From assembly GCA_900088475.1 (NCBI GenBank), contig FLMG01004066.1, positions 1-18,368 of the forward strand: a stretch of DNA of 18,368 nucleotides, written 5' to 3'. The position numbers and the translations under genes are program-made. The notes beneath the pieces were generated by a model. The model saw only the letters and a program-made list of their open reading frames with translations. It ran no database searches and was not told the origin of the DNA. This DNA is from Hyphochytrium catenoides (Eukaryota > Sar > Hyphochytriomycetes > Hyphochytriales > Hyphochytriaceae). Numbering within the stretch: position 1 is the first letter of the stretch; each line of letters opens with the position of its first letter. Positions 1 to 10,534 of this stretch are shown here, piece after piece.

Positions 1-879
1 CTCGCCTCAAAAAGTAGTGGAGGAGACGAAGAGAGAGCTACTGCACAAAAGGAAGCCTTATCATGAAGAAGGAAGAGTGAGGAAGGAATCTTGCAGCAGA
101 ACTGACAGACGCGAAGTCTCTCGTGCGGCCTCTCTCCTCTCGAATAAGAGGAGAGAGAGTGCAGAAAGCCAACAGACGCTAGAGGAGGATCCAACTCTCT
201 TCTTCCTTCTTTCTCTCCTCGTGTATGCTGATGAACTCTATCTGTACTAATTATCGTGCAAGGAAGACATTTGCCACTCCTCCAACTCAACTTTTGCCAA
301 TCATTCCTTGTCATTGCCGCCTCCTTCTCTTTGGAATGCAAGAAGAAATGAGAGAAGAGAAACCTATTCCCCGTTCCGCAGGAAGTCCCAGGAACACTAT
401 TAGGAGAGAGAGAGAGAGAGGGGGAGAGAGAGAGAGAGAGAGAAAGACGTGTCAGCCTTCTTCCCCCTCATGCCTACTACTAGTATGAAGCATCCCCTTG
501 TCAGCTTCCTCCTCTATCGCCAGCATAAACCTTTGTTTCTCCCTTCAGCGGGCTCTTCACAATCCTCTTAGTCGTCCTTCCAACACACCGCGTAATAACA
601 AGGCTTATCAGCAATATCGCATATAAGGGAGAGAGAGAGAGAGAATGAATAGAAGCATCTCTTCGTTTATTTGGCCTTTCTATCACTCTTCTTCGTCTCT
701 CTCTTTCTTCTCTATCTCTCAGATAATTGGGGAGAACACTCTAATGACCCGCGTCAGAAAGGGCATAACGGGAGGAAGAAAAGCTAAGAGCCACAAGAGG
801 TGACGACTCACGCAGAAAATAGAAGAAAGAACACGGACGAAAGCGAAAGCAAGCAGCAGAGACAAGAGGCTTCTGTTTA
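1..879. other. Spacer left of annexin; possible 3' exon at 549-626 (+)
   Basis: This stretch is mostly low-complexity GA/CT sequence, with (GA)n at about 404-442. The best candidate is a plus-strand terminal exon at 549-626. It follows a good pyrimidine-rich acceptor (CTCCCTTCAG) and reads RALHNPLSRPSNTPRNNKAY and a few more residues to TAA. If real it would be the end of a gene entering from the left, tail to tail with the annexin. A second plus frame and a minus frame (IVKSPLKGETKVYAGDRGGS, stop near 501) are also open over the same bases, so strand and frame are unsettled. An island at 335-405 (KPIPRSAGSPRNTI on plus) may be an earlier exon. Confidence 0.25.
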
Positions 880-3800
880 CTACTGCGCCTCATTGATCAG
901 TGCCAAGGCCAAGTCCAAATAGTCTCCAGCGGGAAGAACCTCCTGCAAATCATGGCGATTGAAGCGGAGATGGTAAGCCACCGAACAAGCCAGACGGAAG
1001 CAGGCAATGATGGAGAGAGAGTAGCGGTTGTGGAGAGAGAGAGAGAGAAAGAGAAGGTAAGCATGATTGGGGAGCGGATCCTGTCTCTCTTCCCCGTTTC
1101 TCTCTCCTGCCGTTCCTCAGCTTCTAGAAGGTCTTCCCTTCCTTCTTGTCTTGAGCACTTCCTTTCCCAGCCTTTGCTCGCCATTTACTCTCCCTCGAAA
1201 CCAGCAAATTACTGCTTCTCTCTGTGTCCTCCTTTCCTTTCTCCTTCTCTCTCCTTCCTCTCTATCTCGTCTCCTCTCCCAATCTCCCTCATCCCCCCCT
1301 TCTCCTGCTGCTCTCTTTCTCCAGTTTCACACACCCTCTGGGTTTTAAAGGCTCTCTCTCTCTCTCTCTTCCTCCCCCATCTCTCTCTTCCAATGATTTC
1401 TCCTCCTGCTCCTCTTCATCTTCTTGTCTTTCTTTTCCTTTCCTCTGCTCTCTTCTCCTTCTTCTCCTTACCCGAAGTCTCTCCGCGAGACCTTTGCCAA
1501 AGCGTTTCTTGAATGTCTCCTTTACATCTCCCGCCACTGTCTGATACCGAACAAGGCAAATGTTGAGCGGCTTCTTGTCTTGCTCATAAATCTTCTGGAA
1601 AGCTTCATCATAAATCTCAGAGACCAGCTCCAGAGGCTCCTCGACACAGCAAACTGGGAGGCAGGAGGGAGGCCGAGAGAGAGAGAGAGAGGAAGCAGAC
1701 CGGAGATGGAGAATGAGCGACAAGAGAGAAGACGAAAGAGAGAGAGAGAAGAAAAAGAGAAAGAAGAGAGAGAGACAAAGAGAGGGCGGGAAAGAGTGTG
1801 TGTGAGAGAAAGAGAGAAGCAGAGCCGGAGAGAGAGAGGAAGGAAAGGAAAGAGAGAGAGAGAAATAAGGAGAGAAAGAGAGAGGTGAGCCGACTGAACA
1901 TGCAGCACCACCAAAAAGGTCATAAAGAAAGAAAAACTTCATAACTTATCATCAGTCACGAAACGATGGAAGAGAGTGAGACTCATCGTCAGAGGAATAA
2001 TCAGGAAAAGAGAAGAAGACACGCGTGGACAAGGAGGAAAGTTCTCATCAATGGACAGTCAAGGGCTAGAAACAAAGAAAAAAGCGTGCAAGAAGATAGT
2101 CAAGGAAAGAGGATGCGGGCTCGTGAGGAAGAGGAGAAGACACTCACTCAGCAAACGAGACAGATAGTAGTGTCAGGACAAACAAGAAAGAGAGAAGGTG
2201 GACGTGAAAGAAAGAGGGAGGACGAACATTGAAGAAAGGCAGAGAGAGACAGAGAGGGGAGAGAAAACCCGCGCGAAGAGATAGCAGCAGCCCAATTTTG
2301 ATGAGAAAAGGAGAAAAGAGATCGACGGACGGAAGAGAAACTGAGGAACGGCAATATGCAGAACAAAGATGAGTGAAGAGTGAAGAAATTGGAAAGAAGA
2401 GAGAAGGTAATGTGCCGATGATATTGATAAAGGAGAAGGTCTTTGGCCTCAGCCTCCTTACTTGCAAAAACGAGGGCGTCTCTCATATTTCCTTCAAACT
2501 CTTCCTCGATGACCTCGCGAAGCGTTTTCTTATTTCTCTCCTTCAAAGAAATAATTATCAGAACCAAGAGAGAGAGAAAAGATGGAGAATATGTAGACGG
2601 CCAGAGTATGGAGTTCTGGAGAGAGAAACACACTTCAATGACAAGAGAGAGAAGAACCGGAAGATGGGGCTAAGAGAGAGAACGAAGAGGGGACGATGGA
2701 CAGAAAGACAAAGCCAAGGAAACAACAAAGAGGGAAACGAAAGGAGGAAGAGAGAAGAAGAGAGAGAGAGAGAGAGAGAGAGAGGGAAAGGAGGGGAGAG
2801 TAGAGAAATGGGAAGGGCGAGAGAGACTGTTCTTCACCTTGTAAGCCTCGAGGACATTCCTGAGATGGTTCGTCGGCCTCGTAGAGAGAAGAGAAATGAA
2901 CTCTTCCTCTACTGGCGCGCTCCTTCTCCCTTGGCCGGCCTTATATAAACGTTTCACCTCATCGTCTAGAGAGAGAGAGAGGATCGAGGGAGAGGTCGGG
3001 TCTTCTTGAACAGCCTACATTTAGAGGGAAAGAGAGAGGGAGAGCAGAGGTAAGAAAGAAGCTGCGAAGGAGAGATAGTGGGATAATGGCATAAGACACT
3101 TGGTAAAGAAGCGAAGCATGAGACGAGGCACTCTCTCTCTCTCCTCCGATTTTCTTGCTTTTTCTCTCGCTTTCTCTCTCGTTCTGTCCAGTACAGTGAC
3201 TGTCATGTGCCCGACTGACTTCGCTCCTGTCGTTTCTGCTACTTTCTTCGTTTTCTCCCTCTCTTTCTTTCCTTCTTTCTCTACTCTCGGCGGTAGTGTG
3301 ACTCGCATCTGTAATTTTCCAGTATCAATTATGCGTCTCTCCTATTCTCCCCTTTTCCCCTTCATCTCCCTCTCTCCTCATTCTCCTCTCTCTCTCTCTC
3401 TCTCTGTCTGTCTGTGTCTGCCTCTTTCTCACCTCAAGCGAGGTGACAATAAAGTCTCTGAATTCTCCAGCCTCAAGTTTCTCTTTCACATCCTGGACCA
3501 GATCAGTCCCATAGAGAGCCGCGTAAGAAGAACGAATAGCTTCAACCTCCACATTCGCACGGCGGACTACCACCTAGAAAGGGAGAGAGAGAGACCGAGA
3601 GAGAGAAAACAAAGAGAGATGAGTGGGGAGAGGGCGAAAGAGAGAGAAAGAGAGAGAGAAGAAGAGAGAGAAACAAAGAGGAACAAGGAGAGAGGAAAAG
3701 AACGAGAGACACAAAGAGAGAGAGAGAGAAGGGCGGTGGTGAGGAGGATCCGCGGGAGAGACGACAGGTACAATGACAAAAGATTGAATTAAGGGCCAAA

Positions 3801-4746
3801 AGGACTGAAGGAAAGGAGGAAGAAAAGAGAGAAAGAAAGCCAACGAACAGACGACAAGGAAGCGAGAGACGCCGAGAGAGAGAGAGAGATAATAGAGGAC
3901 CTATCGTATTGAGGGAGAATACCAGGAGAAAAAGGAGAGACAGGAGAGAGAGAGGAGTAAGATGAGAGAAGGAAAACAGGGGAACAAGACAGAGAGGCGA
4001 AGAGAGAGAGACAGAGAGAGAGCATTAGGCAGGTTACCCTGATTAGATCCTTGGGGTTAGTGTCTCCCTCTTTCTCTCCCTGTCCCAGGGCATCATGGAG
4101 CAACTTTGCCTCCACCTCCGCCAACGGGGTGCCCAGGAGAGAGAGAAGCTCCCCAAAGTCTCCCTTCACTTCCTCTCGTAGGTCCTCAGAGAGAGATCGA
4201 GAGTATTTCTCTCGGTACTTCTGAAGAATAAAGGTTCTAGGATTCAATAGAAGACAGAAATAGAGGAAGAGACGAGGGAGAAGGGAGAGAGAATGGAATC
4301 AGGATTCGCACAGAAGAAGAAATCGTGAGGATATCGATAGTAGTGGCGGCAGAGACAAATGATGCCCTCAGCAGAGTAACTCTCTCTCTTCTTCTCTCTC
4401 CCGCCTCCGCTTCCTTCGATTCTCTTCTTAGTAATAAGGCCCGTATTCTTAGTTGTCCGAACTGACATGACCCGTTCTTCCCATCTTCTCCCTCTTCTGA
4501 CTCCATTTCTACACCCTGTTCTCTCTCGCGCGCGCGAGCTCTCTCTTTCTCTCTCTCCCTCTCTCTCTTCTTTCTTGTCGTTCCTCACCTCTCATAGTTA
4601 TTCTTTCTTCCCAATATTTCTATGAGTCTCGCCTGGTTGACGCCTCTCACGGTTTTGATGGCAGAATAGAGAGAGTCGCTGGCCTCCTCGACCTCTGAGG
4701 GAGGAGGAGAGCGATTGCTGTACTTGGAAGAGTTGCCCAGGATCAT
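880..4746 (-). CDS. Annexin, complete, seven exons (332 aa)
   Basis: Annexins bind acidic phospholipid membranes, classically through calcium, using four repeats of about 70 residues. Minus-strand exons: 4746-4589, 4236-4038, 3573-3433, 3014-2838, 2540-2462, 1653-1472, 942-880. They total 999 nt, all GT-AG and all phase-compatible, ending in TAG. The length of 332 is usual for the family. Repeat 1 (about 23-90) reads LIEILGRKNNYER, then KYREKYSRSLSEDL and KGDF. Repeat 2 (about 100-166) has DLIR, VVVRR, YAALYGTDL. Repeat 3 (about 182-250) has LYKAGQG, FISLLSTRPTNHLRNVLEAY. Repeat 4 (about 262-332) has SEIYDEAF, VKETFKKRFGKGL, AGDY. None of the four calcium loops keeps the classic GxGTD: they read RGVN, GQGEKEGDT, GQGRRSAP and YEQDKK. 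The ATG at 4746 was chosen because it gives a normal short N-terminal tail. An extra upstream exon at 5417-5361 is possible but would need a weak acceptor. Family assignment is secure; membrane binding without calcium is inference. Confidence 0.93.
2761..2784. repeat. (AG)12 microsatellite in annexin intron 4
   Basis: This is an uninterrupted AG dinucleotide run within the intron between 2838 and 2540. It reads as CT in the sense of the annexin gene. It is one of the longest pure runs in the window. Confidence 0.95.
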
Positions 4747-4851
4747 TGTCTCCTCTTGGCTTTTGGTTTCAATGCTTTCTCGGTACTAATGCGCCACTCT
4801 GTCTGTACAGGAGGAAAATGATGGCAGAAGAGAGAGTAATACAGGAGCAAG

Positions 4852-4876
4852 TGAGAGAGAGAGAGAGAGAGAGAGA
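4852..4876. repeat. (GA)n microsatellite upstream of the annexin
   Basis: A GA run of about 25 bp, roughly 110 bp upstream of the annexin start codon on the minus strand. In annexin sense it is a CT run, so it may lie in the promoter or 5' untranslated region. Confidence 0.9.
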
Positions 4877-6130
4877 ATTAGAGAAATAGAGAAGTAGCAA
4901 GAGAGAGACCAGAGAGAGGGAGTAGGAGGAGCGGGGAGAAGTAGGAGAGAGGGGAGAGAAAGGGTTGAAAGATAAAGAGAGGATTAGTACATCCGGTAAG
5001 GATAACAGTAAGAACCACAGAGAGACGGAGATACAGAGACCGAGAGAGAGAGAGAGAGAGAATGAAAGAAAGATAGACTGGCGGTTTCCAGAGACATCAT
5101 TCAGGGAGGAAGAGTGGACCCAGTGTTCTTGCAGACCGCGAATGGAAACAAAAGAATCTTGGACTGAGGGAAGGAAAGAAGAGGAGCCAGGGAAGAGAGA
5201 GAAGAGAGATGCGGATGTGTAAGAGAGAGAGAGACACACAGAGAAGGAAGGAAGGGAGAAAGACCTAGAGAGAGGCAGAGCTAGAGAAGAGAAGGAAGAA
5301 CGGAAGATGTCCTTAGCAGCGCGAAGTCATCGGTAAAAGGATGGCGCTGTGGATCTTTACCTCTTCTTCTTCTTGTGATCTGGACGGAGAAAGATTTACT
5401 GGCGTCGCCCTCGTCATGGGAGAGAAGCGCGAAACAAAAGAGAAGAGAGATGAGAGAGAAAGAGCAAGCTAAGCAAGGGAGCGAGCGGAGGCGGAGGAGA
5501 GAGCTGAGGGAAAGGGAGAAGGCGCGACAGAAGCAACGACATCATCAGAACAAGAGAGTAGAGGAGAAGAAGATGCGGGAGAGAGAGAGAGAAGGAAGCA
5601 GCTGCTGAAAAGGTACCACCCACCGCCGCCGGGATGAGAAAAGAGAGGACGATGGCGAGAGAGAGAGGAAGCTGTCGAAGATAGAAGACAGGCCAGGCCC
5701 TCTTACTTCTCTCTCCCTCTCTTCTTCCCTCCATCACTCATTTATAAGGGCTGTTCTCTAGTCTCTCTCCCTCTTCAGTACTTTCCTCACACAAAGCTCT
5801 AAGGTGTCGCAGCGTAACTAACTGGAAGAAGGAATGAGGGGGAAGAAAGAGAGAGAAAGAGAGAGAGAACAAAGAAAGAAAAGAAAGATTTTGGGGCCAG
5901 GGGCCAGGACAAGGGAAGCTGCCTCAGCACATAAGATGCGCTAAGTCTCTCTTCTCCCTCTCTCCTCTTTCCCGCGGTTCTTCTTATCATACAGACACTT
6001 TTCTCTCTTTCTCTTCTCTTGTTTGCCTGTGTCTCATCATTCTTTCTCTTTCTTCTTCTTCTTCTCTCTTCCTCGTCATTGCTGTGTGGTCTCTTCTCTC
6101 TGCCTCTTTCTGCATTCCCTTCTTTCTGAT

Positions 6131-6155
<25 letters not shown>
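6131..6155. repeat. (TC)n microsatellite
   Basis: A pure TC run of about 25 bp at the left side of the long pyrimidine-rich block that extends to about 8300. Confidence 0.95.
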
Positions 6156-6164
<9 letters not shown>

Positions 6165-7889
6165 CTTTGTCTCTCTTCAACCTTATCACTTGATGCTCGT
6201 GATTCTCTAGCTGCATCCCGAATATAATAGGGTCTATCTCTAATATGTACTTACCCGGGCGATTAGATTTGTAATCCTCGTGGTCTCCCTTGTCGTTCTG
6301 ATCCATTTATGCACACAAGTTTTATATCAATCGCCCTTACGCTCCCCTCTGGTGGCCCTTTTTCTCTCTTTCATTCTTGTGATGAAGGGGTTCTTCCCTC
6401 TCTCTTTCTCTCTCTCTGTCTCTCCCTGTCTCTCTGTCTCTCTCTGTCTCTATCTCTCGCTCTCCCTTCTTTCTCTCTCCCTCTCTTTAGCCTCTCTCTC
6501 ACTTTCTCTCGTCCTCTCTTTCCTTTCTCTCTCTCCTCTTTCTGATGACTCTCTTTCTCTCTCCTCTTCTTTCTCAATACCACTCTCTATCCTATTGTGC
6601 TGTCTATCAGTAATATAATGGTGGAGATGTCTCTCATCTTGTCTTTCGGTCTTCTCGCTATTGCTATCGTTATTTATTCTTCGTCGTTCTGTTTGCCTCA
6701 CCACTTCTTTCTGTCTGTTCTAACCCTTGCTCCTCTCAGTTGCCTCATCAATCTTCATAATGAATAATCAGGATTGGCTATTTCTCATGAAATTCCGTGT
6801 CTTTCTTAGTGGTCCGAATGTTCTCATCTGCGCCGCGCCACCTCGTCTCATAAGCCAGCAGCTAAAGAAGAATCTGCAGATTCTCAATGTTCCCTCGCAT
6901 TTTTGCTGATGTGAATACTCTGTACTGAATTCTTTGCTGCTGATTCTCTTGCTCTCCTTTCTTCCTCAATCTGTCTGGGTCTTTTTCTTCTCTCTTGACT
7001 TAGTGTGTCGAGCGCTGCTGTACCTTTCCTCAGCTGCCTCGTCCTCTTCTCTGTCTCGTTGTTGTTGCTGTTGGTTCTGTACCTCCTTCCTCTCTCTTCT
7101 TCTTGTCTCTCTCTCTCTCTCTTCTTAACATTTCTTCCTCGGTTCTTCATCATCCTCTGCGCTCTGTCTTCTCCTCTTCCTCTAATAACTTTCCTTCATC
7201 TCTCTCTTTTTCTCTCTTTCTCTCTCTTTCTTTCTCTCTTTCATTTCCTGTCCCCCATCTCTCTCTTGCCACTAATTGCCCACCTCATCAATGAAGAATT
7301 TGTTGGAGTTGATTTCCAAAATCCCTCTCTCTCTTCCGTAATATTGTCTCTTTCTTCCGGCTCTCGCCTTCACTCTTTCTCTCTCTTCCTTTTTCTCTCT
7401 CTGTCTCACTCTCTTTCGCTCTGGTCGTTGTGTCTCCTCTTTATCCCTAGTTCTCTTCTTTCCTCTCTCTCTTCTATCTTCTCTCTCTCTCTCTGTCTGT
7501 CTACCTCTTTTCTTACTTCTCTTTCTGCGTTCCCTCCTACTATTTATCTCTCCTCCTCTGTCTCTCTGCATAGAGGACTTTTCTCCTTATTCATCTTCCT
7601 CTCTGGTTTTTACTCTGCAAAGGACGGCTCACGACGATTCAGAATATTTTATTGTCACGGAGCCTTGATGTTCGCGAATCATTTTCAGTTTTCGAAATTG
7701 AATCCCGTCGGGAAGAGGGGCTTCGGAATTCAATCTGACTACCGCGAAAGCGTTTAGAAAATAGTACTTCAAAAGCTCTATTTCCCCTGAACTATTCTTG
7801 ATTCTTCTCCTACTATTTGCTCTCTCCGTTTTCAGCTCTCTCTCACATTCTCTCTCTCTCTCTCTTTCTCTCTCTCCCCTACACATACT

Positions 7890-7924
7890 ACACACACACT
7901 CTCTCTCTCTCTCTCTCTCTCTCT
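7890..7924. repeat. Compound (CA)n-(CT)n microsatellite
   Basis: A short CA run (about 7890-7899) passes directly into a pure CT run (to 7924). The change of repeat unit at one point is typical of a compound microsatellite. Confidence 0.93.
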
Positions 7925-8300
7925 TTTCTCTTACTCAGCAGTCCTTTAATCTTTGTCTCTCTCTCTCTCTGTTTTGACCTCTGTCGCCCTTCTCTTCTCG
8001 CGCGTGCTCTTTCTTCTCTTCTTTCTCTTCTCTTCATCATTAACGAACTTACACGGTAACGCACACCCTCCAGCCAAGAAACAGAACACCAGCACACACA
8101 TTGATACTGACAAGCACTTCTTCCTGCACGGGCGCAAGCTTTCGCAGACGAAATCTTACTCTAGAGGAGAGAGAGAGTGTGCTGTCTCCTCCTCTTCTCC
8201 TTTCTTTGCTGTTCGGCTATTAATTTATCCAACTCTGTTGGTGTTTCTCTTTCTGCTTCTCTCAATTCTTTCCTTTTCTTGCGCCCTTGTCACTTCACTA

Positions 8301-10534
8301 ATGCCTTTGCCAGGGGTCACTCTTCGCTCTTCTTCCTCTCTCCCTCTCTCCTCATCTCTCCCCCCGTCGGTGTCTTGTGATCGTCTTGCATCTTCTCTCT
8401 CTTTCTCTTCATCTTCTTCAGCTGCTGGCTGGGCTCAGTGGACAGGCGAGAAAGACAAATTTTTTCTTTTTCTCCTTCTTCATCATTCAGAGAGAGAGAA
8501 AGAAAGGGGAATCGAATGCAGAGGCACAGGGGTTAGCTCTGAAGCTTGGGGCAAGATTGTCAGTACTTTCAACGGTAGATTTGGAGTCTCTCTCTCGGTA
8601 GATCAGCTGAAGAGAAGGTATTATCGGGTAGGTGCAGAAAGGATAGGTATAGAAGGCTGATTGACTGTTCTTTTGCTCTTTACGATACTTTCTCCTTCTC
8701 CTTTGTCCTTGCGCTCTTTCAGCCAACTTCTGGTCTTTCTGCTTCTTCCATCTACTAATAAGATCCTCCTTCTCTTTCTTGGGCACTTCTCCTCTCTTTT
8801 CCTTTCCTGTACACCTGGCTCCTATCTCTTCCCTCGTTTCATTTTGTCTTCTCTCTCTATCCATCTAGCTGCGATACCAGTACGAGTCTTTCCTACAGTT
8901 GAAATCCCACCCCGACTTCCGCTGGGACAAGGAGAAGAACCTGCCCGTTGCCACAAAGGAGGTCTGGCAACAGTTCCTCAAGGTAAGAGGCAGCGAGAGC
9001 GAGAGCAGAGAGAGGGAGGAAGAGCTCTTAGAAGACAAAAAGAAAAAGGGGGTCGGAGGAGAGAGAGAAGAATGAGAAGAGACAATCGAGTAAAGCCATT
9101 TAGAGAGAGAGAGAGAGATGATGAGAGAGAGAGCGAAAGAGAGAGTGAAAGAGAGGGACTGGGGAGGGTAAAGGTACGGGTTTTGCCTTGAGACCGGCGA
9201 AGCGAACCACGAATGAAAGATGAGGAAAAGAGGGTCAAGGCAGAGAGTGAAGGGCTTCCAGAGAACCGTTTTGCTTAAGCATTCTTTCTTTGCTTAGAAA
9301 GCGTCTTCTTCATCACAATTCTCGCCCTAAATCTCTTAGAAATGTCCTCGAGAGGCGAAGAAGTTCCGCAACCAAACTCTGGAAAACGTTGAGCTATTGC
9401 ATAAACTCTTCGCTAGCGCAGAGGAGGAGAAGAAAGGAGAGAGAATGGCAAGAGAAGAAGAGCAAGAAAGCGATTCTTCCCCGCGCGTCCTCTCTGCTTC
9501 TACTTCCTCATATTTGCCCTCTAACAACTGTTCCTCTAGACTCCAGTAAGTGACGTCCTAATCTGCCTACTCTTTCGTTCGCCTCCACAATTGTCTCTTC
9601 CCATAGTGTCCACGTACTAGTCGTTCCTGAAAGCTGTTTGTCTCTCTCTCTCTCTCTTTCTCTTTCTCTCCTTCTCGCTCTCCCTTGACTTTGGCCTATC
9701 CCTCCTTCATCTCTCTCTCTCTCTCTCTCGTCTTTCTTTTGCTCTCATCTGTCTCTGCTTTTCCCCTTTCTTAGATGTCCCTCGGCTTATTCCCCTTCGC
9801 TCTCTCCTCGATTTCGGTAACCTTCGTCCTCTTTTTTCTCTAGGAAAAAGAGGAAGCAGGGATCACGGTGTGAGGAAGGAAAGAGAAGAGGGTCCACCAA
9901 GAAGTCCAGAAGAAAGAAAGGAGCTACTCCAGCGACTCAAGAGAGAGAAAGAGATGGAGAGAGAAGGGAGAGACAGCGACCAGCAGCCGTCTCCCCTTTC
10001 CCTTCCTCACATCTCCCTCGTACCTCGCCAGGCACTCTGGCTCACACAACCCTGGAGAAGGCCGTCTGTATTCTGGAGAAAGAGTATGCAGAAGATGGAA
10101 AGGATAAACTCGCACTCGCATTTGATGTAATGCTGGAAGAGAGAAAAGCCTCTCTTTTCTGTGCGATGACCAAAGGAGAGACAAGAACTTACTGGCTGGA
10201 AAGAGAGAGAGAGAGAAAGAGAAAAGAGAGAGAGAAAGAAGAGTTGGAGCTAGAACAACTACTAAGGGCCCTTGAAAAAGAGAGAGAAGAGCAAAAGAAT
10301 GAGACGGACGAACAAGAACAAATCGGTGAAGAATCAGAAGAGAAAGAGAGAGAGACAGAGAGAACGGAGGAAAAAGCGGACGACGAAGATAGGAGACGCA
10401 TCCAAGAAGACGAGGAAGAGAGAGAGACAGAGGAGGAGGGAGGAATGGGGGAAGAAGAAGAAGCACAACAACAGAAAGAGAGAGAAGAAGAAGAAGTCTC
10501 TTCGGATGCTGTACAGAAGAAGGAGAATGCGTAA
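8301..10534 (+). CDS. Myb/SANT-like DNA-binding domain protein (Myb_DNA-bind_3 type), four exons
   Basis: Exons: 8301-8627, 8869-8982, 9340-9545, 9844-10534. They total 1338 nt (445 aa), all GT-AG and phase-compatible, ending in TAA. The domain of about residues 47-165 matches the plant and transposase-associated Myb/SANT-like fold: QWTGEKD at 46-52, EAWGKIVSTFN at 81-91, DQLKRRYYR joined to LRYQYE across intron 1, FRWD at 126-129, EVWQQFLK at 140-147, then EAKKFRNQTLEN. These are the spaced tryptophans and the LKxRYxxLRxxY helix of that family. A basic nuclear-localisation region follows (KKRKQ at 217, SRRKK nearby). A helical segment at about 285-335 (KAVCILEKEY, ERKASLFCAM, TYWLERE) resembles the C-terminal segment of plant relatives. 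The last 110 residues are almost all E, R, K and Q, encoded by GA repeats. A transcriptional or chromatin role is inferred. The ATG at 8301 opens a Ser-rich leader; an acceptor at 8421 or 8438 could replace it with an unseen upstream exon. Confidence 0.87.

Larger units (their letters stand above)
4747..8300. other. 3.5-kb GA/CT-rich spacer with unassigned islands
   Basis: About 4850-5880 is purine-rich on plus and about 5950-8300 is pyrimidine-rich. Ordinary-complexity islands sit inside. 5361-5417 (minus): MTRATPVNLSPSRSQEEEE, then a GTAAAG donor. 5738-5821 (minus): LVTLRHLRALCEESTEEGER and on to TGA, after a CTTCCAG acceptor. 6255-6306 (minus): MDQNDKGDHEDYKSNRP, then a GTAAGT donor. 6760-6906: plus LISQQLKKNLQILNVPSHFC and stop, or minus LLAYETRWRGADENIRTTKK and stop. 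7283-7324: plus HLINEEFVGVDFQN. 7620-7757: several open frames on both strands. 8045-8097 (minus): MCVLVFCFLAGGCALP with a GTAAGTT donor, signal-peptide-like. Most can be read on either strand, and I could not join them into one convincing gene. They are likely exons of one or more unrecognised genes or 5' exons of neighbours. Confidence 0.35.

Noticed and set aside
1289-1942. Long minus-strand open frame of about 217 codons
   Set aside because: Only the part 1472-1653 is coding (annexin repeat 4). The rest is Ser/Leu/Phe and Arg/Glu translation of CT/GA repeats, and it reads through a GTAAGG donor and a CCCAG acceptor.
3100-3792. 230-codon plus-strand open frame opposite the annexin
   Set aside because: It runs antisense across a real annexin exon (3433-3573) and is otherwise repeat translation.
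5361-5417. Additional 5' exon of the annexin (MTRATPVNLSPSRSQEEEE)
   Set aside because: It is phase-compatible with an acceptor just before 4755, but that acceptor is in purine-rich sequence without a pyrimidine tract, and the annexin already has a good ATG at 4746.
7005-7757. 250-codon plus-strand open frame
   Set aside because: It is mostly Ser/Leu/Phe from CT repeats, which lack stops in several frames. Short islands inside may be exons, but the continuous frame is not credible as a protein.
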